From: Isoperla grammatica
Lineage: Eukaryota; Arthropoda; Insecta; Plecoptera; Perlodidae
Length of the DNA: 64,000 nt
Assembly: GCA_945910005.1 (NCBI GenBank)
Contig: OX246739.1
Coordinates: 7,160,001 to 7,224,000, forward strand
Reading direction: 5' to 3'
Position 1 is the stretch's first letter; every line of letters starts with the position of its first letter. This document shows, in pieces, positions 46,775-59,124 of the stretch. The notes under the pieces are model-generated. The model was not told the DNA's origin, did not search any database, and saw only the letters and a program-made list of their open reading frames with translations. The position numbers and the translations under genes were made by a program.

Positions 46775-49700
46775 ACCGGAACACACCATTAGTGAGACCC
46801 TCCCCCCCCCTGCGGAATTTTGGACACCTATATATTATGATAGAGTGATGAATTTGGAGTAGAATTTGACTTGTTGGCCGCATGGCCAGTGGTGGGTGTG
46901 GCACCCAGGGGTGTCCAAAGGGTGAATTTTGATGATTTTATGACCACAAATTATTTTTTTACAGCCAAACCAATAAACAAATTACAAATGTGATTTCATA
47001 TTCGTGTTTAGAATCACAAAGTTAGTTTTATTCATATTTTTTGAGTTCCAATTTTGCCCGGAAATCAAAATTTTGATTTTGGGGCCATGTCCCTAAAATG
47101 GTCAAAAATATCCTTTTTCAAAAAAATCTTCAATAATTAAATACTGTTGTATATTTTAAGTAAAAATTAGTTTGTTGGCCACTTCTCAAGTCCTGGGTGT
47201 GGCACCCAGGGGTGCCCAGAAGTTGCATTTTTCTGTTGATTAAATTATTACAATATTTTCTTACAGCTAAACTAATAAACATATTGCCTATATGATTTCA
47301 GATTCATATTTAAAATTACAAAGTTAGTTTAATCCATATTTTTTAAACTCCCATATTGCCCGGAAATCAAAATTTTGATTTTGAGGTTATGTTTCTAAAA
47401 TGGTAAAACATTACCGTTTTACAAAAAATCTTCAATAATTAAATACTGTTGTATATTTTAAGTAAAAATAAGGTTGTTGGCCACTTTTTAAGTCGTGGGT
47501 GTGGCATCCAGGGGTGCCCAGATTTTGCCGTTTTCTGTTTATTTTCTTTCCTATAAACTATTTTTTTTAGAGCCTCACGGATAAATAAAACAGGGTTTTG
47601 ATTCCATATCAGTGTTCAGAATGTCAAATCCACCTTTATCCGTATTTTTATAGTTTTGAAATGTGCCCGGAAATCAAAATATTGATAATGAGGTAATAGG
47701 CAACACGCGTACGATTTGTTTTGCTAAACCAAACACTTAGTTTAATAGTATTAGATACAAAAAGTATATTAATGCAAGTTGCACGTAAAAAAGAAATTTT
47801 TAAATAGGTTTAATGTGGTCGCATTTATTGAAGTTTAAACTGGGGATCTGAAACGCGTACAGGTGGCTGTGACGCAATGATTCTGTGGACGTGGCGTAAC
47901 AGACCAATCGCTGGGGCGGTGAGCGTGCTCAGTACAAAACCATGACGTAAAATCCACTCTACATGGCGGCGGCTCGTTTTTCGCGCCGTTTTATTTATCG
48001 TAACTAAACCAATTATTTTGAGGCATAGACTGATCCGTTTTTCAAAATTCAAAGACACAAAATTATTAAATGAGAGACAAGGTATTTAAAAATCGATTAA
48101 AATTTTCATACGCGTGTTCCCTATTGTCTCCAAAATGAAAACCAATGGCCGTTTGTACCATAAATCTACAATAAATTGTATACAGTGCCCCCAATTGGTA
48201 TTTATAAATAAATAAACTTGTTAAATTGTCGGTGTGGTTCTTATGGGTGGCTGAATTGTGAATTTGGCTGATTTTTTTCCACTGGAAAGTTTTTATTTTG
48301 TAACCAAACTTATGAGTTTATTTTAATTCTGACTTCATATTCGTCTTTAGAAGGACAACTGAGTTTTAAGCGAATTTCATTTTCGAAATTTTGGCAAAAT
48401 ATTGATTATCCCAAGATCAAAATCTAAATTTTGGAATAATTTCCCCCAGACCTAGTCAAAAAGTGATATGTTTCCTTAGATCTGGCTGGTATAGCTGGTA
48501 TAAAGTACACTTAATTTATAAAAATAATTACAAGTATGTTAATTGATCTGTTACGAGAGGGTGCAGGCGGGGGATGGGGCAAATGTGATTTTGTAGATAT
48601 TTATTTATTATTTGATAAATTTGATTTTGTAGATATATTTGCTTGATTATATTTGTTTGATTTTGTAGTGTATTTGCTTTTATGTAGATAGTCTACGTAA
48701 AGTCAAAGGTTGCTTCATGTGTTCAAGACGCTATTTTTAGTCTTGTCTCTTGATTGTTCTGTCGACGATAACTTTCTTGCATACTCAAACCGACTGACAT
48801 ACTCTATCAAATCTTGATTTGGGATTTTCATAAATAGAAGTTTGTATTTTGGTTCGGTTGCAGCATCATGTATACTTTTTTTAATTTTACTTGTACATTG
48901 CTTTGTTACAATTGTGTGTGTGGCCGTTGTAAACGTGACCAAAAAACAGGGCTTATCTTATCGCCAGAAATCTGTGAAATGTTTATGGGCGTCCGCGTTT
49001 CATTGTCAGCAACATTTCTATCGCAATGTATTATGCAATAATAGCAAATACCAACAGTATTTTGTGCGTTTCCCGGTAATGAGTATACGTGCCCAATACA
49101 TAAATGGAGATAACAAGCATTTCATTTTCTCGTTTATATTCTAAACTATTAAAATGGGCCCTTAGATGTTCACAATGTTCTATCCAACTCAATTTGTTTC
49201 GATAGTTTTTTAAGCAGCGATCATGATGGCTTACACATTTTCTAGATCACAAACAATTCAATTTCGCGTGTACATTAAAAAAAGTAGGCACTCACATCAC
49301 ATCTTGGTATCAAATCGAATTGTTTTGAATAATCCTCGCCATTGTGCTATGAGGAAAATACGCCTACTTAGTACTTAATAACATTCACGTACAATAAATT
49401 TCACTTTTTAATACTCCACCAAATTGCACACTATGTAGATAATAATATTTATTTTAGTTTACAAACAATTTTGAAACTCGCGTACTTTCGGCCTCGTTTC
49501 TTATTATCCTCCAATACACGTTTTGTAATATGATTTCAAATGCACCAGGCATACTTTAAATTATAAATTTTCGGTCTTGATTTCATATTTTAGTTACACA
49601 AACTTACATACCAAATAAGTATACATCCCTTTCAAGATAATTATATTATATTTGTATTTTGCGTTAATTTAAAACAAGTGAACGGAAATCCAGCACTCTC

Positions 49701-51682
49701 TGATAAAGCAAACGAGTTTACATTATGTTACGTGTTACAGTCACTTCACACCATCATGAACAAAGTTCTATAATTTATGAGAAAACATAAAGCACGAAAT
49801 CTACAATGTTACTTAGTTCTCGAGTAAACCACTATTCACTACCGACTGAAAATTGAGAGTACTCTATACCAAGTAACTAATCATCATGGCATACGCATAC
49901 AATCATTCGCCTGGTAACAAGTGGGGATTTATGAAAGCGTTATGAACGCATTGTGGCATAACCTCAAAATTAAATCTTGACAACCCCCCCTCCAAAAGCT
50001 CATAACAGACAAGTTAAATGTTATAAATAAAAATATATAAATGTGAAATGTAAATGCGTTTTAAATTTTTATAAAAATTAGGTGTACTTTATGCCAACTT
50101 TTGAAGATCTTGAAAAAGTTCCACTTTTTGACCAGTTCTCGAGGAAATTATAGCAACATTAAAATTTTAATTTTGGTTTTCAAATAATCAATTTGATTTT
50201 GAGGCAAATAGTATCTAAAATACAAGTAGATTAAAACTCATGTGATTCTAAACACGAACATAAAGTCAAAATTAACAAATATTAATCAATTTGTTGGCTG
50301 TAAAAAAGGAGTTTATGGTAAAAACAAAACCATCCAAATTTACCCTTTGGGGACACCTATCAACCAAACCGATCATTTAACAAATTATTTATTTTTGCAC
50401 TGTATACAATTTATTGTAGATTTATGGCAATTATGACCATTGGTTTTCTTATGGAGACAGTTACCTCAAAATCAAAATTTTGATTTCCAGGCACATTTCA
50501 AAACTATAAAAATACGGATAAAGCTAGATTTGACATTCTTAACACTGATATGGCATCAAAACTCTGTTATATTTATCTGTGGGGCTCTAAAAAAATATTG
50601 TAATAATTAACACAACAGAAAAATGCAACTTCTGGGCACCCCTGGGTGCCACACCCTGACTTGAGAAGTGGCCAACAAACTAATTTTTACTTAAAATATA
50701 TCGCGCTATCTAATTATTGGAGATTTTTTGTAAAACGGTAATATTTGACCATTTTAGGGACATAACCCCAAAATCAAAATTTTGATTTCCGGGCAATATG
50801 GGAGTTAAAAAAATATGGATTAAACTAACTTTGTAATTTTAAATATGAATCTGAAATCATATTGGCAATATGTTTATTGGTTTAGCTGTAAAGAAATATT
50901 GTAATAATAAAATTAAATCAACAGAAAAATGCAACTTCTGGGCACCCCTGGGTGCCACACCCAGGACTTGAGAAGTGGCCAACAAACTAATTTTTACTTA
51001 AAATATACAACAGTATCTAATTATTGAAGATTTTTTAGAAAAAGGATTTTTTTGACCATTTTAGGGACATGGCACCAAAATCAAAATTTTGATTTTCGGG
51101 CAAAATTGGAGTTCAAAAAATATGAATAAAACTAACTTTGTGATTCTAAACACGAATCTGAAATCATATTGGCAATATCTTTATTAGTTTAGCTGTAAAA
51201 AAATCTTGTAATAATTAAATCAACAGAAAAATGCAACATCTGGGCACCCCTGGATGCCACACCCAGGACTTGAGAAGTGGCCAACAAACTAATTTTTACT
51301 TAACATATACAACAGTATCTAATTATTGAAGATTTTTTTGAAAAAGGATATTTTTGACCATTTTAGGGACATGGCCCCAAAATAACAATTTTGATTTCCG
51401 GGCAAAATTGGAGTTTAAAAAATATGAATATAACTAACTTTGTGATTCTGAACACGAATCTGAAATCACATTTGTAATTTGTTGATTGGTTTGGCTGTAA
51501 AAAAATAATTTGTGGTCACCAAATCAGCAAAATTCACCCTTTGGACACCCCTGGGTGCCACACCCACCACTGGCCATGCGGCCAACAAGTCAGATTCTAC
51601 TCCAAATTCATCACTCTATCATAATATATAGGTGTCCAAAATTCCGCAGGGGGGGGGAGGGTTTCCCTATGTGTGTTCCGGT
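46775..51682. mobile_element. 4.9-kb foldback element with arms made of ~300-bp repeats
   Basis: The two ends are inverted copies: ACCGGAACACAC... then CCCTCCCCCCCCCTGCGGAA at 46775 and its complement ending at 51682. The left arm runs to ~48540 (after removing a 423-bp nested MITE) and the right arm from ~50040. Each arm is a tandem series of ~300-bp units marked by GGGTGTGGCACCCAGGGGTG. Left copies are at ~46894, 47199 and 47498; right (inverted) copies at ~51545, 51242, 50941 and 50636. A more degenerate unit follows on each side. Units also share AAATCAAAATTTTGATTT and ACTAACTTTGT motifs. The ~1.5-kb core (48540-50040) has only short frames without signatures. I found no clear target duplication. 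A non-autonomous foldback transposon is the best guess; the superfamily is unknown. Confidence 0.8.
47699..48121. mobile_element. TA-flanked MITE nested in the left arm
   Basis: Termini GGCAACACGCGTA and the complement of GGGAACACGCGTA, with TA at 47697-47698 and 48122-48123. The 423-bp unit interrupts the left arm: the right arm at ~50455-50465 reads straight from GAGGTAA to TGTCTCC without it. The middle is GC-richer (ACATGGCGGCGGCTCG). No coding frame. Confidence 0.8.
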
Positions 51683-51771
51683 CTACAACTCCTACAACCC
51701 GTGTAGATATCGATAAAAAAAAACTAGGGAAATTACCTCTAGCGCTACCTAGTGAGGACTCTCGAACTAGC

Positions 51772-51935
51772 GTTTCAAAACGAGACTCCTGGCGCCATCT
51801 AGCGTCTTTGCTTGCGAGCTTGTACTGCGCATGCGCACCAACAGTTTTGGAGCACGTAATGCAAAAGAAGAGGGTTTTTGCTCTCCAAGTACGCAGATTA
51901 TACGATAGAGTGCGCCAGTAGTCTCGTTTTGAAAC
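51772..51935. mobile_element. 164-bp hairpin MITE
   Basis: GTTTCAAAACGAGACT(C)CTGGCGCCA at the left is mirrored by TGCGCCAGTAGTCTCGTTTT-GAAAC at the right (25 bp with one or two mismatches). The spacer includes TGCGCATGCGCA, itself a palindrome. The target duplication is not resolved. It lies 90 bp outside the large foldback element. Confidence 0.65.
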
Positions 51936-52408
51936 TTTAGATTTCGGTGATATCTTTGAATTCGTCCTATTTTTCGCTAATGTCGGCAAGGTAGTGTGTC
52001 ATCTATACCACATTGAGCACTGAAATAACTCCCATTTCTGGCGCGAAATCTAATTTTACTATCTTTCCCATGTATGGTGACCATGGAATGAGCGATTTGC
52101 GATTTGGTTGTCTAAAATGATTAAAACGGTACCTTGCTTGTGATTGGCTCTCGTCGCTGACAGCAGTCTTGCAGCGTAGGACCCCTTCTTATGGCTGGTT
52201 GACATGACAACCTCCAAGTAGTTCACATCATGTTCAAAATATTAATCTCTAATGTCTCCAACTGAAAATCGGTTCTTATTTATTGTTTATTGTTGTTGAG
52301 CAGCTGTAAATTACATTTTAAAACATTTAAAACATATAGTAAAAAATGTTTAGTAACATTAGCTTTGTCTACAAACTTATATTAATAATATAAGTTTCCC
52401 CCCTTTAC

Positions 52409-53089
52409 TAGTGTTGGAAAATTTCATGAAATTTATGTTTTTGAAAGTTTCGTTGAAAGTTTCATAACATATTGAAATTTTGTGAAAGATTGATTTTCAG
52501 GAAAATTTGAATGTTTAAGGTAAAAAAAAACACATTACCATGAATTTAATACATTTTATTAGGTTGGTATAAAATAGGCTACGTATATAAATAAAGAAAG
52601 GACATTTTTAACCTGTCACTCTCAGGGCAGGTAGGCCTATATACTGCATATGGATACCAATATACTTCTCTTATTTTTATTAGAGAAATCTGAATATACA
52701 TTTACCAAACGAACCAAGTCCGTAGTTAGTTGTACTATACGTACTCGACAATCAGCTCCAGTTTCTGTTTACTTTACCACGAATTTTGAGATTGTACATT
52801 GTCTAAATTTAGTAAATATTACTGATCGGCAGTGCGTGCTGGCTCGGATACTTTCTCGGTACATACAAACGTGTTTACCAGGAAAATCTCGTACGAATGC
52901 AGTTTGTATGTACCGAATCGTACAGACTCGGCTCAGATGTGCCTACCAATATATTCTGAATAACTTTATAAGTAATAAATACTTAACTAGTAACAATGTA
53001 GCTATAAAATATCAATCTTTCACCTTTCTTTGAAAATTTCACTTGATGCCTTGAAAGTTTCAAATTGAAACTCAAGATTTCCAACACTA
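52409..53089. mobile_element. hAT element, 8-bp TSD CCCTTTAC
   Basis: The ends are TAGTGTTGGAAA and TTTCCAACACTA, flanked by identical CCCTTTAC (52401-52408 and 53090-53097). Subterminal TGAAAGTTTC-type repeats lie on both sides. The 681-bp interior has a 127-codon open frame without transposase motifs, so the element is non-autonomous. Confidence 0.87.
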
Positions 53090-53140
53090 CCCTTTACCCA
53101 ACTCAATGATGTTGGAATAAAGAGTAGCGATATATATATG

Positions 53141-53175
53141 TCTTGAAAAGGACGACTCTACAGTCGTCGAAACGT
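53141..53175 (+). other. Degenerate hammerhead-like hairpin
   Basis: Stem GACGACT (53151-53157) / AGTCGTC (53162-53168), loop CTAC, followed at once by GAAAC. Upstream of the stem is TTGAAAA. In a hammerhead ribozyme, stem II is preceded by CTGANGA and followed by GAAA, so two core bases (C3 and G8) are changed and it should not cleave. Such motifs are known inside Penelope-like retroelements of invertebrates. The sequence just upstream (GGAATAAAGAGTAGC) also occurs at ~16121-16136, which shows that it is a dispersed repeat. C/T-rich DNA follows to ~53360. Confidence 0.4.
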
Positions 53176-56100
53176 TGCTCCCTCAACACCTTTCCCACCC
53201 CTCTTACAATTCTCATCAAGTCCAGATTTCTTGTCCCCCTCTTATAACCAACCTATCTACCTGCTCCCCCCATTCCAGGGTACTCTCACAACCATAACCA
53301 TAACCCTTAATCTCTCCACCTTCTCTAGTTCCTGTCCCTGAATCGCGTATCTCATTTTCACCTTCTTCATCCTGCCTAAGCTCCTCAAAAACGAATCCAT
53401 TTGCAGACTTCTGCCGGCTGTGTTGGCATAACATGCAATTCCAGGTAAGTCATGCATTCAATACTTCTGCCATCCAAATAGGCAGCATTAAAATGATGCG
53501 GTAAAAGACATTAAGTACGTAATATTACTCTTTATCACAGTCGTTACAACGAAGAGCAGATAAGCCGCTTTGAACTTGGTCATGTGCATAGGACCAGTGA
53601 CGAGGTGAACTAGGACCAGACAGTGACTTATCTGCAGATGTGGTAAGTGTCCAGACTCCAGATGTTTATCGATTTTAAATACATACATAAATTTACTCTT
53701 TGTTCTCTGCATATCACTTTTATTAGTTTTAATATCAATAGTACAAAAACTTTTGCTTCAATCAACAGATTTCTACAAAACAATAATTAAAAAATCACAC
53801 AAAACTTAACAACTAATATTCGAGATCTGATTCTAGGGCATGTCAGATTATGAACCAAGCGAACAGTTGACTGTGGAATCTTCAGTCCAGCTTATTCGAC
53901 GAGATCTTCAATGACTCCTCGACTGAAACTTGACCCTTGAACACACAAACGCGTTACTTCGTACTACAAACACTACAAAAGTTTACAACTGTCCAAGTTG
54001 AGGGTTGTGACACTAGAACAATTAATACGAGCCTAATTTATAGGAAGCACAAAGAATGCCCCACAATTTAAAATCAATACAGTATACACTATACATAAAC
54101 TAAAATGTGTGTGTAAATTATGTTATGAATATATAGAACACAACAATGAAGAATAATCCTTTTGAAATAATACGTTTTCATGAACCCAGATTGGGTTCAA
54201 CTTTTATATTTTACCAATATAGGCCTATACTTGAACATGTTATCAATAATGTCAAAAAACAGTACCAGAATTGCTGGCACCAACTACTAGGAAGCAACTG
54301 GTTTCACAAGCATCTTTACACATTTTGATATAAATATAGTGTTAAAACACATGTCATTCAATATCAAGTAAACTCTTTAAGAGTTGCTGGCATATTAAAT
54401 TATTGACATTGCAAGGTTAAACAGCCCTTACCCACTCCACAATAACTCTACCTTCCCCATGGGTTTTAAAGATAATCATGCCCATACTTTCAAGACCATT
54501 ACCAATGAAATCAGTTGAAGTAAGGAAGGGTATGTAATTTACGGAAGACTCTTAAATGCAGGTTCATATATTAAAGACCATAAGACTAATTTCCGATGGA
54601 TATTTTAAATATTCATAACTTAACCAAAACATATTTTATGTCAATGGACATTAGGAGGTACTGATTTTGGCAAACGTTTATACCATGGGACTAAATTTTA
54701 CATACAGTAGCTTAGGAAGAAGAGCAGTACAATTACAAACCATACCTTCTTCTGAAAGTTTGTGTTCAAAATAATGAACTGCTGCTCTGTTTCTTGGTAT
54801 GTTTTAATTGTCTATGTAAGATTATTCTGAGTGGAAAAAGATCACTTAAGAAGATTGAATTTTTAAGACATCAATTGTCAGCTAATAAAAGTAAAGTTTA
54901 TACTAAACTAAATTCTATATATTGATTTGCAATAAACAGATCAAACCAGATGAGTAGTACAAATCAGTTCAATGTCTAAAACGAAATTTCAGATCAACTC
55001 AATGACGGCATTTTCAAGTAAATACATTTTTGCTTTGGTTTTCACTAATGCACGAATTTGGTGAAAGTGACAAGTTCAAAGTATAGTAGAGAGATTGCAA
55101 GACTAATTTATTAATGGTTGAATGATTGGTAATATAGTGAGTTTAGTATAAAAGATAATAAAAGATTATCTATGGTGTCTTCTATTATAGGTGATTGACA
55201 CATGCCAGACCAGGCTGGTAGGCCTAATGGTAATTTCTGGCACCCAATATAATATTATTATATTAATTACCCTCTAGATGAGTGGTTCCAAACTGGTGAG
55301 TCGCAGAAGTGCTCACAGTTTGCCTCAAGAATTAGCAAAACTAAAGATATGGGCCTGTTCAAGTTTCAGTTTCTCAATTTTGCTGTTTTTTTTTTTTTTT
55401 TTTATATGAGAAAGAAGTCATGTTGCCTCAATCACCTCTAGCACATTAGCTGAAAAAATAGGGCTATAGTGAGGTTGCATTTATTTTTGCTAATTATTAT
55501 GATTCAACATGAAAATATTTTCAGATACCGGTATTGTTATAACTGTTTTGTTGTTTTCAGGTGTGTTTTAGACATAGATATTGCTTGACCCCTAATCAGA
55601 TTTCACACTGGGCCATGTGGTGTATTGTGCTCAGATGTGAGGTTTGTACAGAACTCAGAGAACCAGTGTCTGGTTTGTTTAACCCAAAATAACTGCACTT
55701 ACAAAATGAAAGTGGTAACTACTCAAAACCAAGCATGACATAAAATGGCTGTGCAGTCATTGCATAGGAAATATCACCAAGCACGTGTAGGAATAGATAT
55801 TCACCACAGTAATATGAAAGAATTATTATTATTGTCACAAAAGGGACAGACAAAGATACAGTACATACATTCTGTACCAGTACCTTCAATGATGAAACAC
55901 ACAAGAGAGCAGACCACTTTCAAATCAGGGTACTACTTGATACGAAATGTTGAATTCAATACAGACATCATGGATTGAAAGTTGGTAATTTCATTGGATG
56001 TTGTAAAACTTCTACATAACACCATGAGTTACCACGCAATGCAGATAATAATTGATTACTATTTAAAACAACATGAACATGTTGTCCCCAGACCCCAAGG

Positions 56101-59100
56101 AAGAGTAAAAGCACATATTAGCTGTCTGTGGTAAAAGGCTAAAAACAACTATATATATATCTTCATCTTTTGAAATTGCGGTTTTAGTAATGCTATTTTC
56201 TAAAAGGTGACAATAAAATATTCATGATAAAGATTGTAACATTTTGATTTTCAATATTACGGAAGCGACTATACAGCATTTCATTTCACGCTCGTATTCA
56301 CATTTATTTGTTGCTGGCTTAACTTGACACACAAGCGTAATCACCAAATAAAGTAACACACCATAATATACATTAAATACTTTTTGTACTATAGAAAAAC
56401 AAAATTAATATAGGTAAGGGTATTATATTTAAGTTTAACTAGAACAGCTCATATACACAGTACAGATCACATAGTTTTCCACCATTGCATTTTAATGGTA
56501 GCATTATTCAACTTTTTTCTGGCACTCACACAAGAGTAGTGATTCTGTATGGCCAGTCTTCCTTTCTTATGCCCACAATTGATATCTCGTGTCATCGTGT
56601 GAGCCACCATGGTTAGTATTTAGTTTTAATAGTATATATTTTAGTAGGAATGCCAACTGGCTATGCGACATCTTACTGAGTCTCCACTGGCCAAAACTTG
56701 TGTTTCCTATCTTTATTAGTGAAAAACTAAAGTAAATGTCCTAATGTTTAAACTTCCTGGAGTTTAGAACTTCAAAATTTTGGTATAAACTTCAACCAAA
56801 ATAATTGATAAGCCGAAATTTAAAACTTTGTCATATTTAGCTGAAAAAATAACATAGACCCTCTTGTCATACTGCTATGAGAAGTAAAGAATGCCATTTA
56901 CGAGAGGTGACGGCCAAGGATCGGCTCTCTCTAACCCACTAACCATATTTTAAGGCTTGCCTTTTTAACTGAAAGATTAGTCACACTAGAAAATCATGTA
57001 CAAAATAAATTTAAGAATAGACCTGCCACTATTTTATTGTCATCAATATCATCTGCTTACTGGATAAGAATAAAGGAAAGTTGTAATCATCTATAACTTG
57101 GTACTACCACACACTAACTGCAAACATGAATGTAGAAGAACTTCAAGTCAAACTGCCGCTTCCGAAAGCAATTTAGAAATGTGTATGTTTTTTATGTCAA
57201 AATATGTTAAATACTTTGTAAGACACAAAAAGGATGTAGTTTAAACATTTTCAATATATGAACAAAGTACAGTACATGTTAGCTACAGACTTTACGACTT
57301 GGACAGTTACAAGTATAAAATTGGATAGCGAGAAAAATGAATGGCTGAAAGGTCATCATTGCATAAGAGGAAAAAAAAAACAAGTATAAAACTTTCATGT
57401 AGAAGTGAGATTGTGGCATGCACCTCTCAGGTTATGTAGGCAGTTGATAGTTTTTTCTAATTTCATAAATCTCAAGTTGCAAACTTTCTAAATTAGCACT
57501 GCCCAGATCTTCTACCGACTACATATTTCCTACCGACAGCAGATGTTTAGCCACCAAAATATTATGTACCTGTACCTGAGAAATTCCACATTTGATATTT
57601 ACAAATTAATAATAGTTTTGATTTTCCCAAGACTTTTGAAGTAAAGCCCAGCCACTTTTAAGCTCTTCACTGCATGGGGACTCTATCCTAATTCCTACTG
57701 TTAGGCTTAAAAACCAAAATTATTTTCAAGAAATGTTATCAAAACAATATAGGCCTCCTAACAATGGGATTGTCACATAATTAGTCACTATTTTAATATT
57801 TATTGTGTATTATAATTTAGTATATTTCAGTCAGAAGTGTCCAGAAAAGCACGAATTCATGCCACTTACGAAAACCAACTACATAAGTATGAAATTAAAC
57901 ATACAAGCCATATCCACGCATAGCCAAAAGATAGAAGCAAGCTAACTACTATCAAGAAGTGTGTTCTATCCCTATAACAGGAAGCAAAGTATAGTTGAAA
58001 TCGAACATTGTGCACGAGCAAAATGACTCTATTCAAGGGAGAAAAAAATGAACAAAAAATACATAAGGATGATTAATAAGCAATGACCAATGAGGTAAAA
58101 TAAAAAAAGTAATGCCACACTAGTAATGGCCAATTATTCTAGTGTCAGTGCATAGCTTGTGTACATGTACTTTACGACATAATTCTTAGGGGGGGGGGGG
58201 GGGGGGATGAATTGCTACCACTAGATAAACAATACCAAGGTATTTGTAGAACAAATATCAAAAAAATAGGTTTACTATTTTTTTAATATGCACAGCTACA
58301 AAAATAATGCCTTCCAAATTGATCAAATTCATGTTCCTTGTACAGTATTTTATAATAAAGATACTTCCACTAGGTCCATATAGGGTTATACTGTATATTA
58401 AATACAAATACAGTATATGGCAAATTATAAATATAAACAACAAAACTATGACTTAAAAATTTTAATTGCTAATACGTAATTCTATTCCCAAATTCTATGA
58501 TTCAAATATATATATATATATTATATATAATATACACCCACACGTATATATTTGGGTATTTTATCACAATTGATTTAACTTCCTACAAAGATATAAATGA
58601 AGTCTTAAATACAACAGTGTGAAATGGGAACACTTACAAGCTAACTAGAATGGATCTCCATTCCTCGATTGTCAAGCGATTCAACGCACGCACCAGTGAA
58701 TAAGCAAATAGTACATAATATAATCTGATACACGTTTTCTTTCCTGACAGATTCATCTAGGGCCTATGTATTCTGCACTACAACTCAACTCTAAAGTAGA
58801 ATGCAAATAATATACATAAACAGTAAACACCCATATACATACATACAACACGTGTGTATTTATCTCTATTAGGGCCTAATGAACCTATTAGTGAGTGATT
58901 TCCAACTGAGAATGTCATACAAACACAAGCTCAACAAATAGCTATCAAATTCAAAAGTCTTCAGTCCAATGGTATATAAAAAAAAGTAGGTCTATGTCCC
59001 AAAAAGTGACCAAAGCAAATTGTATAGTATTCAGCTTTTTACTTTTTGTTTTGTATTTTTTGTGTAACCTAGATTTAAGAACTATACTCTACTTTTCAAT

Positions 59101-59120
59101 AGCATTCATACAGGTGTCTG
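53176..59120. other. Long AT-rich non-coding region
   Basis: No exon, RNA gene or bounded transposon could be supported over ~6 kb. It may be partly 3' UTR or 3' flank of the minus-strand gene that ends at 61416. Homopolymer tracts: T at ~55387-55403 and G at 58191-58206. An exon-like piece with good splice sites (CAG at ~53411, GTAAGT at 53442) has no protein signature. Confidence 0.35.
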
Positions 59121-59124
59121 TTAA

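Noticed and set aside
48715..49144. Opposing open frames in the core of the large foldback element
   Set aside because: 75 and 100 codons with no transposase or DNA-binding motif; they overlap on opposite strands and look like chance frames.
51597..51989. 130-codon minus-strand frame at the edge of the foldback element
   Set aside because: It crosses the element end and the 164-bp hairpin MITE, so it joins unrelated DNA. Similar residues near 46800-46860 come from the inverted arm.
53411..53441. 31-bp micro-exon-like piece with good splice sites
   Set aside because: No neighbouring coding exon in phase and no conserved residues, so it cannot be supported.
58191..58206. Poly(G) and poly(C) runs (also 3031-3050, 14177-14193, 37794-37812) as possible quadruplex or functional sites
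   Set aside because: Simple homopolymers that occur throughout and are prone to sequencing error; nothing ties them to a gene feature.
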